A stretch of DNA of 50,146 bases from an uncultured Neisseriaceae bacterium (GCA_945267035.1 CALYOS010000016.1:1-50146); one strand, 5' to 3'; positions 29,092 through 38,558 are shown, counted from the stretch's first letter. The notes: generated from the letters alone by a model not told the origin. Numbers and translations: made by a program.

Positions 29092-29127
29092 GCAGCATGA
29101 TTTTCCATCATGCTGCTTTGATTTTTT
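29092..29127 (+). terminator. Terminator of fpr copy 2
   Basis: A perfect 9-bp stem GCAGCATGA/TCATGCTGC with a 7-base loop is followed by TTTGATTTTTT, just past the fpr stop codon. Confidence 0.85.
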
Positions 29128-29170
29128 AGTAAACTGATGATTTAATCATTTTTTTGTAATTTTTTAAATT

Positions 29171-30088
29171 ATGCAAAACCTGATCACCCTACTGATTATT
29201 TTGTTGCCACTATTAGTGGGGTTTTTGATTCGATTACCCAAAAAGGCAATGGTGTGGCTGGATCGTGGTTTAGGGTATTTGATTTATGCCATCCTCTTTT
29301 TGATTGGTTTGTCTCTGGCGCATGTACCCAATCTCAGTGCCCAACTCAGTGTGATCAGTATTAACGTGTCGGTTTTATTTGTGTGTACTATGGGCGCAAA
29401 TCTGCTGCTCATGATCTGGTTTGATCGCCGCTACCCGTGGCATTTGACGGCACAAGAACCGAGTAAAACTAAGCAGTCATTTAGTTTCGGCGGCAGTTTC
29501 AAACAGATAGCCTGTTTAGCCATTGGGCTGACTTGTGGGTTATTTAGTGATATCAGTGCTTGGCTTTATCCAGAAACAGCAATCAAATATGCTTTGATTT
29601 TATTAATTTTTCTTGTTGGAATGCAATTGCGCAGCAGTGGAATAGGTTTGCGGCAAGTATTACTGAACCGGCGTGGGGTAGTGATCTCATTGCTGTTTAT
29701 GCTCTCGTGTATGCTCGGGGGCTTAGTGTTTGCCCTGATTATGCCAGGTGTGTCTTGGTCCAAAGGCTTAGCTTTAAGTAGCGGCTACGGTTGGTATTCC
29801 TTATCCAGCATCATTTTCAGTCAGGTTTACGGACCGGTCTGGGGCAGTATTTCCATGCTCAATGATTTGGCTAGAGAATTTTTTGCTCTCTTTTTTATAC
29901 CAATCCTGATGCGCCGTTTCCCTTGTACAGCTATAGCCTCTGGTGGTGCAACCAGTCTGGATTTTACCTTACCGGCGATACAATCTTCTGGTGGTATTGC
30001 GGCCGTACCGGTTGCGATCAGCTTCGGTTTCATCGTTAATTTGCTCAGTCCGGTATTGATGGTGTTTTTCTCTTCTTTATCCGTTTAG
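29171..30088 (+). CDS. lysO: Lysine exporter LysO family (YbjE)
   Basis: This 305-residue membrane protein has about eight to ten spans and the two-half layout of LysO. Family segments are GLGYLIYAILFLIGLSLAH (about 34-52), ALILLIFLVGMQLRSSG, SSGYGWYSLSSIIFSQVYGP (about 206-225), LNDLAREFFALFFIPILMRR and ASGGATSLDFTLPAIQSSGG. LysO of Escherichia coli exports L-lysine and toxic analogues such as thialysine. No LysO-linked regulator or riboswitch is visible. No ribosome site is apparent before the ATG. Confidence 0.88.
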   Translation: MQNLITLLIILLPLLVGFLIRLPKKAMVWLDRGLGYLIYAILFLIGLSLAHVPNLSAQLSVISINVSVLFVCTMGANLLLMIWFDRRYPWHLTAQEPSKTKQSFSFGGSFKQIACLAIGLTCGLFSDISAWLYPETAIKYALILLIFLVGMQLRSSGIGLRQVLLNRRGVVISLLFMLSCMLGGLVFALIMPGVSWSKGLALSSGYGWYSLSSIIFSQVYGPVWGSISMLNDLAREFFALFFIPILMRRFPCTAIASGGATSLDFTLPAIQSSGGIAAVPVAISFGFIVNLLSPVLMVFFSSLSV

Positions 30089-30207
30089 ATGAGGCCGTCT
30101 ATTCGAGCGCAGTCAGCCCATTTGTTTCATTCAACCGCGTTAGACCTAGCCACCACCACTGAAGCATATACCGGTCTAACTACAACACAATCAACCATTG
30201 TCTCAGC

Positions 30208-30654
30208 TTATTGATGATCTAGTTTTAAAAAATAGTAAGCAAATTGATCATCAATTTTATCATTTATTTTTTCATACAATGCTCTAGCTTGGTGGTTTTC
30301 GATTACTGTGCACCATGATATTCCATTATAGGTAGAATGATTCGCAAAGCTTCTCACTTTTTGCATTAATTGGGTGGCAATACCGTACTTTCTGTGGCTT
30401 TTTTAATATATCAGTCATTCAAAATTAGGGTTGGTGATATGGATAAAGAACAATAGGTAAAGTATAGCTGTACGCAACCACATGGTGTTTTATGGTCGTA
30501 AGCTAGAAAAATTACTCAATCATGGTTGATCAATCTCGCTTGAATACACTTTTTTGATTCAGAATAACAGTCCTCAATAGCATAAAATTCTCGATGCTGA
30601 AAAAAAGTCATAATATGTCATCAAGCTGGTTTATGTAGCTTGTATTACATTCAA
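30208..30654 (-). pseudogene. Decayed GNAT acetyltransferase
   Basis: Reading the minus strand recovers a near full-length GNAT domain in pieces. The N-terminal piece VIQAT is followed by a stop and then SLMTYYDFF. After a frameshift in a T-run comes QHREFYAIEDCYSESKK, then QARLINHD, a stop, VIFLAYDHKTPCGCVQLYF, another stop, and after a second frameshift in an A-run SHRKYGIATQLMQKVRSFA, ending WCTVIENHQARALYEKINDK. The acetyl-CoA loop RKYGIA and the C-terminal N-x-x-A-x-x-x-Y motif are intact. With three stops and two shifts it cannot make a whole protein. Total span, about 149 codons, equals a normal single-domain GNAT. A TTG at 30654 is a possible original start. Confidence 0.7.
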
Positions 30655-31028
30655 TGGAATTTTCTTAGCTAACCCTTGTTTGGTTAGACACATAACAGAT
30701 GAAGTAATCAAAAATTTAACGAACTCTATGTTAAAAAATTGCGTACCTCTTATATTGCAAGGATGCTGGCTAGCATACTGAATCAGATAGCATGGGAATG
30801 CCTAGGGATGTTGATTTGAGGGTAATCAGGCTCTAGGGGGATGAGTTAATTTTTAGCTGAATAAGTCGGTTTTTTACCAACATATTATCAATTTATTTAT
30901 ATCAGCATGATTCTGATTGCAGATGCATATGATATTACGTTTGATTATGGATAAATAGGCTTAAGTTAATCAGATAGATTAGACATTGGTTTAGGTTTAA
31001 TTTAACAAAATTAACACATATCAGGTCT

Positions 31029-31041
31029 TTTAAGACATTAA
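31029..31041 (+). repeat. Direct repeat copy 1, TTTAAGACATTAA
   Basis: This perfect 13-base word recurs at 31414-31426, and each copy is followed by a base and then CCG. The pair lies in the region upstream of the MFS transporter. In AT-rich DNA a 13-base match 385 bases apart is suggestive, not decisive. Confidence 0.45.
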
Positions 31042-31413
31042 GCCGACATGTTTACTTCTTAATACTGCGTATCAAAAATTATGTGAGTATATTTATTCAA
31101 AATAATTCTAAATTACATATTGGTTTCAAACATGACTAATCTAAGCATTCTTAGGCAAAGAATCGCTTAATTTCTGCATACTTTTTTTAGCATAAATAGT
31201 ACAATTATCAATTTTACTTAGTAAAAAGTTTTGTTTTTATTGAAATATTTACTATTACTAAATATATTTGCCTATAATTGCAGTTTGATTATTTACCCAG
31301 TCAGGAGGAATAGTCTTATTCATTCATGTTGAAGAAAAATAATGGCATTTATTGGCATTATTGGCACAATAATTAAAATGTTAATGATTAATGTGACTTC
31401 GTCATGTAAATCA

Positions 31414-31426
31414 TTTAAGACATTAA
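31414..31426 (+). repeat. Direct repeat copy 2, TTTAAGACATTAA
   Basis: Second copy of the word at 31029-31041. It lies about 150 bases before the MFS start codon. It could be a regulator half-site pair or a trace of a small insertion. Confidence 0.45.
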
Positions 31427-31575
31427 TCCGGATTTATCTAGTTTATTGGGATAAATTAGGCTCTAATTTATTTTTTTTATATTAATTAACTGTTAATGCT
31501 AGACATTTAAGTTTGTATCTTTAGGGTGAGGGAGAGTATCGAAACTTGAATACTATTTAGAGAAAGAGAGAGAAT

Positions 31576-32829
31576 ATGACCAAATGGTGTCAGAATGTTT
31601 CTAACAATGAGAAAAAAACTTTCTGGGCATGTTTTAGTAGCTGGGGATTGGATACTTTTGTCAATCAGATGTTTGGACTGCTATTACCAACTCTGATTTC
31701 CACCTTTGCCATTTCCCAATTAAAGTTGTGCTGGATGAGCGCTTGTACTTTATTAACCACTGCTTTGGGCGGTTGGGTTGCCGGCGCATTATCAGACCGA
31801 TACGGTCGAGTTAAAACATTACAATTGATGATTATTTGGTTTGCTGTCATGACTTTTATGATGGCCTTCGCTAATAATTATTATGTAATTCTGATATTAC
31901 GTGCGCTGCAAGGCTTTGCTATTGGTGGCGAGTGGGCAGCCGGTGCGGTGCTGATGGCAGAAACTATTCGCAGCCAATATCGCGGTAGAATGATGCCGTT
32001 GATGCAAAGTGGTTGGGCAATCGGTCTTGCTTTGGCATTAATCGTATTTTTTGTGGGTTCAAGCTTGTTACCCCAAAATAACGGTTGGCGTATTATGTTC
32101 GCCATTGGTTTGTTGCCAGCGTTATTGATTTTCTTTGTCCGTCGCCATGTTGTTGAACCTGAACGCGAAATAGCTCTATCTGTAGATCAGCCAGCCAAAT
32201 TCTCTAAGGCATTATTTGGTATTTTTTCGCCGCCCATGTTGCGTATTACGATTTTAAGTTCTTTACTCGGCATAGGCGCTCATGGCGGTTATCACACCAT
32301 CACGACATGGCTGCCGATCTATCTCAGACAAGAACGGCAATTTTCAATGCTGCACACCAATACCTACATGACCGTGATCATTATTGCGTTTTGTTGCGGT
32401 TGTTTAGTTAGTTCTTATTTAGTGGATAAAATTGGCAGACGATTTAATGTCGTCTGTTTTGCTATTGGCGCAGCGGTCACCATTCGTTGTTATTTATTTT
32501 TACCTTTAGATAATGTGCATATGTTACTGCTTGGTTTTCCTTTAGGCTTTTTTGGAGCCGGCATACCAGCAACATTAGGTATATTATTTAATGAATTATA
32601 TCCGCAGCAATATCGTGGTGCTGGAGTAGGATTCAGTTATAACTTTGGTCGGCTGTTGGCTGCTTTTTTGCCTTTTCTCGTCAATAGAATGAGTGCCAAA
32701 ATGAGTTTAGGTACTGCCATTGGTATAGACGCTAGCTGGGCTTATAGTTTGGTGGTGATTAGTGTGTTGTTATTACCGGAAACCAGAGAAGGGTTTAAAA
32801 CTGATAAGTTAAATCGGTCAGAACTTTAA
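31576..32829 (+). CDS. MFS transporter (metabolite:H+ symporter type)
   Basis: This 417-residue major facilitator has twelve predicted spans. The loop 2-3 signature is GALSDRYGRVKTL (about 71-83), span 4-5 has RALQGFAIGGEWAAGAVLMA and YRGRMMPLMQSGWAIG, and the loop 8-9 motif is LVDKIGRRFNVV. The GGEWxxG and YRGR pattern groups it with sialate, lactate and aromatic-acid:H+ symporters (NanT/JenP-like), so an organic anion is a likely substrate; the exact one is not readable. A purine-rich GAGAGAGAGA ribosome region precedes the ATG. It stands alone between two long empty stretches. Confidence 0.85.
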   Translation: MTKWCQNVSNNEKKTFWACFSSWGLDTFVNQMFGLLLPTLISTFAISQLKLCWMSACTLLTTALGGWVAGALSDRYGRVKTLQLMIIWFAVMTFMMAFANNYYVILILRALQGFAIGGEWAAGAVLMAETIRSQYRGRMMPLMQSGWAIGLALALIVFFVGSSLLPQNNGWRIMFAIGLLPALLIFFVRRHVVEPEREIALSVDQPAKFSKALFGIFSPPMLRITILSSLLGIGAHGGYHTITTWLPIYLRQERQFSMLHTNTYMTVIIIAFCCGCLVSSYLVDKIGRRFNVVCFAIGAAVTIRCYLFLPLDNVHMLLLGFPLGFFGAGIPATLGILFNELYPQQYRGAGVGFSYNFGRLLAAFLPFLVNRMSAKMSLGTAIGIDASWAYSLVVISVLLLPETREGFKTDKLNRSEL

Positions 32830-34245
32830 TGGATTATTACAATTAAATTAAATCATTAAACCATTAATTTTCCCGCATACAAACAGCTTGAAACATCTTA
32901 GCCCTTTTTTGTGGCTGATCAGCTTATGCTGACAAGCGGGGCAATGATCATCCTCTCTGGCGTGGATGATAAGAATATTTATGCGTGTTTATTTTTTGCG
33001 GTCACCAACAGAAGCGATCGTTGCTGATGGTTCATGAGTCAGATTGTTGATGCTATGTTTGCTGCGTGATATGGATTAGCAGCAATCTGCCTGTTTACTG
33101 TGATGTGTATCATGAAAATATTGACACCAAATTAACCGCTAGCGACGCTGTCAATTTTTAATTTTAGGGTAGTTAACAGTATTCCTGAGTACTTTTTTTC
33201 TGCTGCAATTTTGTCTTTTTGATCTGATGTTATGTCATCTATTTTTTAACGATTTAATGCGTTAATTTTTATTTTAAATCAAGACTTAGTTAATGCTGGG
33301 TTTGCTATTTCTGGATTTCATCCATTTGCGCAATATAAGCCATTTCTCAGATTCCTGCCGATATCTTTAAGTTCAGCTATTTGATGATGTTTCTTTAAAA
33401 GACTTCTCTCATCGCAACAGCATGGTTTACCTTTATCTTAAATTTGTTCTGCATTAGCACTAAATTTTTCATTGACGCTGGGATGACATTGATACAATAG
33501 AAAATAGATGTATAGGTGTTTTAGCCATTTGCCTGTTGCTTAAAGCGTATAGAGATAATTTTGATAGGCGCGATAGCAATTGATCACTCAATTTCCGTAT
33601 GAATAAATCCGATTTTGCGATTGCTCAATAAGATCTATACGATATCTGAACCTTTTGCCATTGATGAAACTGCTCATCATAAACTGGTTTAATCATTGCC
33701 ACTGAGGCTTTTTGTTCTTCATCTAAATTTCAGGTTTTTCATGGTTGTTTTGCCAAGTTGCTACCAGCTCTGATCCAGTATTTTAATTTATTAGTGTTTT
33801 TTTAATATCACTTTTGTTTTTAATTTTTTTTTATCAGCAATATATTCTTCTAATCATTCTATTGTGTTGATTTTGATTGGTACTTATCCTCGTTTTTAGC
33901 GATTTTCGTTTGCTTTTTATTCGCTAATTATTTTTCTTAGCTTTTGTTATGAGATGCATCATATCAATTCGATTTATTGATGGTTGGTGTATGACGGTAG
34001 AGGTACATTGTTGGACAGCGCTCTGGGATAGTTTAGGATTGTTGCTTAGATAAATATTTGATTTGTAAGTTAATGAAAGTTGAAGGTAAAGTCTGGTTGC
34101 AGCCGTGCTTTTATCGAAGCTATGGGTTATAAACATCGTTGCTTAGCTTGCTTTTCGGGTAAATGACCTTATGTGACAAGGTATTGACATGGCGCGGTAT
34201 TCATTGCCTTTATTTCTGGTTGAATTTATTTCAGGTTTCTAATGT
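32830..34245. other. Long intergenic region before uvrB
   Basis: About 1.4 kb without a credible gene. One minus-strand stretch (33628-33730) reads NLDEEQKASVAMIKPVYDEQ and then QISYRSY before a stop, with stops also upstream, and might be a remnant. No terminator for the MFS gene and no clear uvrB promoter or SOS box was found by eye. Confidence 0.4.
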
Positions 34246-36273
34246 ATGGATGTTATTCAGTATCCCAATAGTGTATTTAAACTGCACCGTCCCTTTCCGC
34301 CGGCTGGCGATCAGCCAACAGCTATTCAAGGTTTGCTGGAAGGGCTGGAGGATGGTTTATCCAGTCAGACATTACTTGGGGTGACCGGCTCGGGTAAAAC
34401 TTATACGATGGCCAATGTGATTGCCCAGAGTGGTCGTCCGGCAATTATTATGGCTCATAATAAAACGTTGGCTGCTCAGCTTTATGCAGAAATGCGTGAG
34501 TTTTTTCCGGAAAATGCGGTGGAATATTTTGTTTCTTACTATGATTATTATCAGCCGGAAGCCTATGTTCCCAGCCGCGATCTGTTTATTGAAAAAGATT
34601 CAGCGATTAATGAACACATTGAGCAGATGCGTTTGAGTGCGACCAAAAGCCTGATGCAACGGCAAGATGTGGTGATTGTGGCTACCGTATCGGCGATATA
34701 TGGTATTGGTGACCCCAATGAATACCATCAGATGATTTTGCATCTGAAAGAGGGGCAAAAAATGGATCAGCGCGAGATTATTGCCCGTCTGGTTGCCATG
34801 CAGTATGAACGTGGAGATATTGACTTTGCTCGCGGTACTTTTCGCGTGCGCGGTGACGTGATTGATATATTTCCGGCAGAAAGCTCTGAGCTGGCTTTGC
34901 GCATCAGTCTGTTTGATGATGAAGTAGACCGTATGCAGTTATTTGATCCCTTGTCCGGTAGTTTGCAACAGCGGGTGGGTCGCTACACCGTTTTCCCTTC
35001 CAGTCACTATGTTACGCCGCGTGATACGGTATTGCGAGCTTGTGAAAATATCAAACAGGAATTGGCTGAGCGGATTAAATGGTTTAGTCGCGAAGGTCGA
35101 CTGGTGGAAGCACAACGCATTGAACAGCGTACTCGCTTCGATTTGGAAATGCTCTATGAAATGGGTTTTTGCAAGGGTATTGAAAACTATTCACGGCATT
35201 TTTCCGGCAAAAATGAAGGCGAGCCACCACCAACATTGATGGATTATTTGCCCAGTAATGCTTTAATGTTTATTGACGAAAGCCATGTCACTGTTACACA
35301 GATTGGTGGTATGTATAAAGGCGATGCATCGCGTAAGCAAAATCTGGTTGATTATGGTTTCCGTTTACCCTCAGCGCGGGATAACCGACCGTTGAAATTT
35401 AATGAATTCGAACAGGTGATGCCGCAAACCATTTTTGTTTCAGCAACTCCGGCTAAATATGAAGAAGAGCATGCGGGTCAGGTTGTTGAACAAGTGGTGC
35501 GTCCCACTGGGCTCATCGACCCCGAAATTATTATCCGTCCAGTAGCAACGCAGGTGGATGATCTGTTATCAGAAATCAATATTCGTAAAGAAAAAGGTGA
35601 ACGGGTATTGGTGACCACGTTAACCAAACGTATGGCAGAACAGCTTACCGATTATTATTCCGAACTGGGGGTTAAAGTTCGCTATCTGCACAGTGATATC
35701 GATACGGTAGAACGGGTGGAGATTATCCGTGATCTGCGTTTGGGTCTGTTTGATGTGCTGGTGGGAATTAACTTATTGCGTGAAGGTTTAGATATTCCTG
35801 AAGTGTCGCTGGTGGCGATTCTCGATGCGGATAAAGAGGGTTTTCTGCGTAGTCATCGCAGCCTGATTCAAACCATTGGTCGAGCAGCACGTAATGTGCA
35901 CGGACAAGCAATTTTGTATGCCGATAAAATTACTGATTCTATGCAAGCGGCCATTTCAGAAACTGAACGCCGTCGGGCGAAACAAATTGCCTTTAATACT
36001 GAACATGGCATTGTGCCGCAGCAGATTAAAAAGCAGGTTCGCGATCTGATTGATGGGGTTTATCATGATGACAACGGAGCGAAGGGGCGTGGGCGCAGTA
36101 AGGTTAAAGTGAAAGAAATTCACAATGAAGAAGAGGCGCTGAAAGAAATTGCCAAACTGGAAAAAGCCATGCAAGCGGCAGCGCGGGATTTACAGTTTGA
36201 AGAAGCGGCACAAATTCGCGATAAAATTCGAGCGATTAAAGAAAATCTGCTGTTTGGTGCAGCAGAAAAATAA
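34246..36273 (+). CDS. uvrB: UvrABC nucleotide excision repair subunit UvrB
   Basis: UvrB verifies DNA damage after UvrA and recruits UvrC. The 675-residue product has Walker [12 protein letters not shown] (45-55), the beta-hairpin [20 protein letters not shown] (about 98-117), the Walker B box [18 protein letters not shown], motif V/VI segments [16 protein letters not shown] and [12 protein letters not shown], and the C-terminal UVR helix pair [20 protein letters not shown] that contacts UvrC. Length is standard. The ATG start [19 protein letters not shown] agrees with the family although no ribosome site is obvious. Confidence 0.98.
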   Translation: MDVIQYPNSVFKLHRPFPPAGDQPTAIQGLLEGLEDGLSSQTLLGVTGSGKTYTMANVIAQSGRPAIIMAHNKTLAAQLYAEMREFFPENAVEYFVSYYDYYQPEAYVPSRDLFIEKDSAINEHIEQMRLSATKSLMQRQDVVIVATVSAIYGIGDPNEYHQMILHLKEGQKMDQREIIARLVAMQYERGDIDFARGTFRVRGDVIDIFPAESSELALRISLFDDEVDRMQLFDPLSGSLQQRVGRYTVFPSSHYVTPRDTVLRACENIKQELAERIKWFSREGRLVEAQRIEQRTRFDLEMLYEMGFCKGIENYSRHFSGKNEGEPPPTLMDYLPSNALMFIDESHVTVTQIGGMYKGDASRKQNLVDYGFRLPSARDNRPLKFNEFEQVMPQTIFVSATPAKYEEEHAGQVVEQVVRPTGLIDPEIIIRPVATQVDDLLSEINIRKEKGERVLVTTLTKRMAEQLTDYYSELGVKVRYLHSDIDTVERVEIIRDLRLGLFDVLVGINLLREGLDIPEVSLVAILDADKEGFLRSHRSLIQTIGRAARNVHGQAILYADKITDSMQAAISETERRRAKQIAFNTEHGIVPQQIKKQVRDLIDGVYHDDNGAKGRGRSKVKVKEIHNEEEALKEIAKLEKAMQAAARDLQFEEAAQIRDKIRAIKENLLFGAAEK

Positions 36274-36974
36274 CCTGTGATGCAGTCATTGAACCAGTGG
36301 CTATTTTGATCAATGTCTTGGTTTTTAGAGATGATGTGATTTTACCCTAGCTGATTTTAAGCCGATGTCTCAAGCCAAGTTGGTTGAAATAAGCTCAGTT
36401 GCCTTAAGGCTGAAGAGCTCAGCCCTAAGATTTAAAGGCACAACCAGTCAAAAAATAGTTGAATGCTCAATTCCTGTGGCCGCTGGTTATTTTGGCAACC
36501 GATTTTGTTGAGCTCTTGGTGGCAAACAATGCCATCAGCTTGATCATTGTTGTCATTTTTTGCCCGGCTGCATGATGCTGAAATATGATTGACTCAGCAA
36601 CACGCTGATTGATTATCTGGCTGCTACAGTTTATTCATTCGTAGGTTATCTGACGCTGTATAAGTTCAGTTTTAAGCTTGAATTTTTGTGAAGTCATCTT
36701 TTGAATAAACTGTAGAGATTTTATCTTGTCTATTATGCACATAAATAAACCGTCAGGATTAAATGGCATGCTTTGTCTATTACTGGAATGTCGTTGATAT
36801 TTTATTTATTACTGCTAGAGTTGATTGATTAATAAGTGAGTTTTGTCTGTGGATTTAAGTAGATAGAAACCAAGTTTACTGGGTTCCATTCCTTAATTTA
36901 GGCAAATAAATCTCTGCTGTTTTTTTTCGATTTTGTGACTTCCAAAGTGAACTACCTGACGTAATCAGTTTTGA
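36274..36974. other. Intergenic region with an imperfect hairpin
   Basis: About 700 bases. An imperfect 10-bp inverted repeat (TTAAGGCTGA/TCAGCCCTAA, one mismatch) lies near 36400-36425 without a T-run. A 48-codon frame at 36365-36511 has no ribosome site and no recognised family. No uvrB terminator was seen. Confidence 0.4.
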
Positions 36975-37062
36975 GCTCGGGTGTTGAATTCGGTAGACGC
37001 AAGAAAGTTAAAATTTCTCGGTCTTTTTGATCGTGCAAGTTCAAGCTTCGCCTCAGGCACCA
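36975..37062 (+). tRNA. Degenerate tRNA-Leu(UAA), probably a pseudogene
   Basis: 88 bases have the full order of a class-II leucine tRNA: acceptor GCTCGGG, D-arm with GGTAGAC, anticodon arm AGAAA-GTTAAAA-TTTCT reading UAA, long variable arm CGGTC-TTTTT-GATCG, T-loop TTCAAGC, acceptor CTCAGGC and encoded ACCA. Defects: a C-A mismatch and two G-U pairs in the acceptor, a broken D-stem, G at position 32 of the anticodon loop, and an A-C mismatch plus a G-U pair in the T-stem. The anticodon stem and T-loop are intact, so residual function is not excluded. I judge it a decaying copy. Confidence 0.65.
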
Positions 37063-37081
37063 TTTAAAACATTTCTTTTAT

Positions 37082-37157
37082 ACGGGAATAGCTCCGTTGG
37101 TAGAGCGCAATCTTGCCAAGCTTGAGGTTACAAGAACGAATTTCGTTTTCCGCGCCA
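37082..37157 (+). tRNA. Degenerate tRNA-Gly(GCC), probably a pseudogene
   Basis: These 76 bases align end to end with bacterial tRNA-Gly(GCC): ACGGGAA acceptor, GCTC...GAGC D-arm, loop TTGCCAA with anticodon GCC, and terminal GCCA. Defects: A1-C72 mismatch, T30-C40 mismatch in the anticodon stem, an A-C mismatch in the T-stem, and T-loop AACGAAT in place of TTCGAGT, so the invariant T54 and T55 are both lost. Losing the T54/T55 pair argues strongly against function. It starts 19 bases after the tRNA-Leu copy, so the two were one tandem unit. Confidence 0.7.
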
Positions 37158-37399
37158 TGTTCACATCCTGAGTAATCGGTTAAAGTCGGCAAAGTTCAGA
37201 TTTTGATTGATGCCTCCCTAGTGCTTAACTGTAGTAAATTTTGAGGGATATGCTTGTTTAAATACCTCTAAGTTATTAATGTTTCTTGCAACTGCAATGA
37301 CCATATCACCTCAAGCCCAAACAGATTTTTACTAAGCAAAATCCAATGCACTAGATGCTCGCGAGCTCAACCATACTTTTTTTAAAATGAATTCATCCT

Positions 37400-37433
37400 A
37401 AACAATGGCTGCATAATGAAGCACCCATTGTTT
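37400..37433. terminator. Possible terminator hairpin near the VOC gene
   Basis: A perfect 9-bp inverted repeat AAACAATGG/CCATTGTTT surrounds a 16-base loop, 22 bases past the stop of the minus-strand VOC gene. On the minus strand only TTTAGG follows, so it is weak as a minus-strand terminator. The plus-strand T-run TTTTAATTTT is better but has no plus-strand gene before it. Confidence 0.4.
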
Positions 37434-37455
37434 TAATTTTCTAGAAAATATTATT

Positions 37456-37836
37456 CTATTCAAACTTTGAAGTGTCGGTAGCACAAACACGGAGTCGATG
37501 ACCATCGGGATCAGTTCCTACAAATGTGTATCCGAAATCGAGCATTTGGGGTTCAAGTTCAATGTTAACGTTTAATTCTTTCCATGCCGAATAAATTTCA
37601 TCGACTTCATTTTTGGTTACATCACTAAATGACAGCTCAAAACCACCATAATGATTGGGTGCCTTTGGCGTTATTTTATCAGCCTCTTGCAGCCCCAAAA
37701 TAAAATTATCATTCAATAAAAATACAGCAAAGCCAGGATAAGTTTTAACCGGTTGTCGTCCTAATATTTTAGTGTAAAATTCTCGACTAATATCCACATC
37801 TTTGACATAAACAATAACGCTATTAGGTTTAAACAT
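37456..37836 (-). CDS. VOC superfamily protein (glyoxalase/bleomycin-resistance fold)
   Basis: This 126-residue single-domain protein has the paired beta-alpha-beta-beta-beta modules of the vicinal oxygen chelate fold: NSVIVYVKDVDISREFYTKI at the start, GFAVFLLNDNFILGL in the middle, then GGFELSFSD and FVGTDPDGHRLRVCA at the end. The DPDGH motif is a common VOC C-terminal signature. Members include lyases, dioxygenases and antibiotic-sequestering proteins; the substrate is not readable here. An AAAGGAAA ribosome site precedes the ATG. It lies just downstream of the unknown secreted-protein gene on the same strand. Confidence 0.8.
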   Translation of the reverse strand: MFKPNSVIVYVKDVDISREFYTKILGRQPVKTYPGFAVFLLNDNFILGLQEADKITPKAPNHYGGFELSFSDVTKNEVDEIYSAWKELNVNIELEPQMLDFGYTFVGTDPDGHRLRVCATDTSKFE

Positions 37837-37978
37837 AAAATTTCCTTTGTAGTGCTAACGATAAATCTACTTGATTTTAATTGTCTATAATTTTGAAGTA
37901 GCATTGATGAAAGCTGTTGGTCTTATTTGAAGTTGATGCTTAATTATTTTGCCAACAAAAAGCGTGAGAATTAATGGC

Positions 37979-38392
37979 TTAATGAATAACATCTTTTAAT
38001 ATATATTTCTCATATTCGCCATTTTTATTTGTTTTTCGTACATGTAACAATTTCACTTTATCGCCTTTTTGGGCATTGACCAAGGCAAAGGCATCAGGCA
38101 ATGCGAGTGATAATTCATAAGGTCGATTCTGAGGTAATTGGCACCCACTGTCTGCTCTGCCTGCTATCTCTGACTGTTCGATTTTCACTTTAATCATAAA
38201 GGTACTTTTTTCGTATTCTTGTTGGTGGTTTGGCTGTCCATTCGCGTCCCTAGGGCTGATGGATGCAATCATGTGCTCCGGATCTTGTAAAAGTGTGCCG
38301 GTTAATAAACACGTGTTCACGTAGGAGGCAGATGCTGCTGGAATGAAGCACATTGATGCCAGTGCAAAAAAACACCCTCTAAAACTTTTCAT
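37979..38392 (-). CDS. Exported protein of unknown function
   Basis: I do not recognise this 137-residue protein. It has a clear signal peptide (MKSFRGCFFALASMCFIPAA, cleavage near ASAS, residue 22). The mature part has two cysteines (TCLLTG and GCQLPQ) that could form one disulfide, with alternating strand-like segments such as STFMIKVKIEQSE and DKVKLLHVRKTNKNGEYEKY. It is probably a small beta-rich periplasmic protein. A GGAG ribosome site 6 bases before the ATG supports the start. It is divergent from mqo across 273 bases that contain an FNR-type box, so it may share oxygen-responsive control. Confidence 0.65.
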   Translation of the reverse strand: MKSFRGCFFALASMCFIPAASASYVNTCLLTGTLLQDPEHMIASISPRDANGQPNHQQEYEKSTFMIKVKIEQSEIAGRADSGCQLPQNRPYELSLALPDAFALVNAQKGDKVKLLHVRKTNKNGEYEKYILKDVIH

Positions 38393-38544
38393 AAATTTCT
38401 CCGCTTCATAGAAAAAATATATTTATATCATTAATGTTAAGGCAACTGTCCCATTTTATCTGGGATGAACTTTTAAATAATTTTTAATTGTAGGCAAAAA
38501 TATCATTGCCGAAAGATGACAAAAGTGCTTAAATTAAACAATTA

Positions 38545-38558
38545 TTGATATCGATCAA
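38545..38558. promoter_or_regulatory. FNR-type binding site upstream of mqo
   Basis: TTGATATCGATCAA is a perfect match to the FNR consensus TTGAT-N4-ATCAA. It lies 107 bases before the mqo ATG and about 150 bases before the divergent exported-protein gene. FNR is the oxygen-sensing regulator, so one or both genes may respond to low oxygen. The direction of control depends on promoter position, which I cannot fix. Confidence 0.6.

Larger units (their letters stand above)
30655..31575. other. Long AT-rich leader region of the MFS gene
   Basis: About 920 very AT-rich bases. They contain the 13-base direct repeat listed separately, a TATAAT at 31273-31278, and a strong but isolated AGGAGG at 31303-31308. 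A 16-codon frame (31326-31376) starts 17 bases after that AGGAGG, too far for normal use. I see no other gene. Confidence 0.45.

Noticed and set aside
33628-33730. Minus-strand fragment with protein-like composition upstream of uvrB
   Set aside because: Too short, bounded by stops, and no family recognised; kept only as a note in the gap description.
36365-36511. 48-codon frame after uvrB whose start loosely resembles the end of a chemotaxis receptor
   Set aside because: Resemblance is only a helical pattern; no ribosome site and no flanking receptor sequence.
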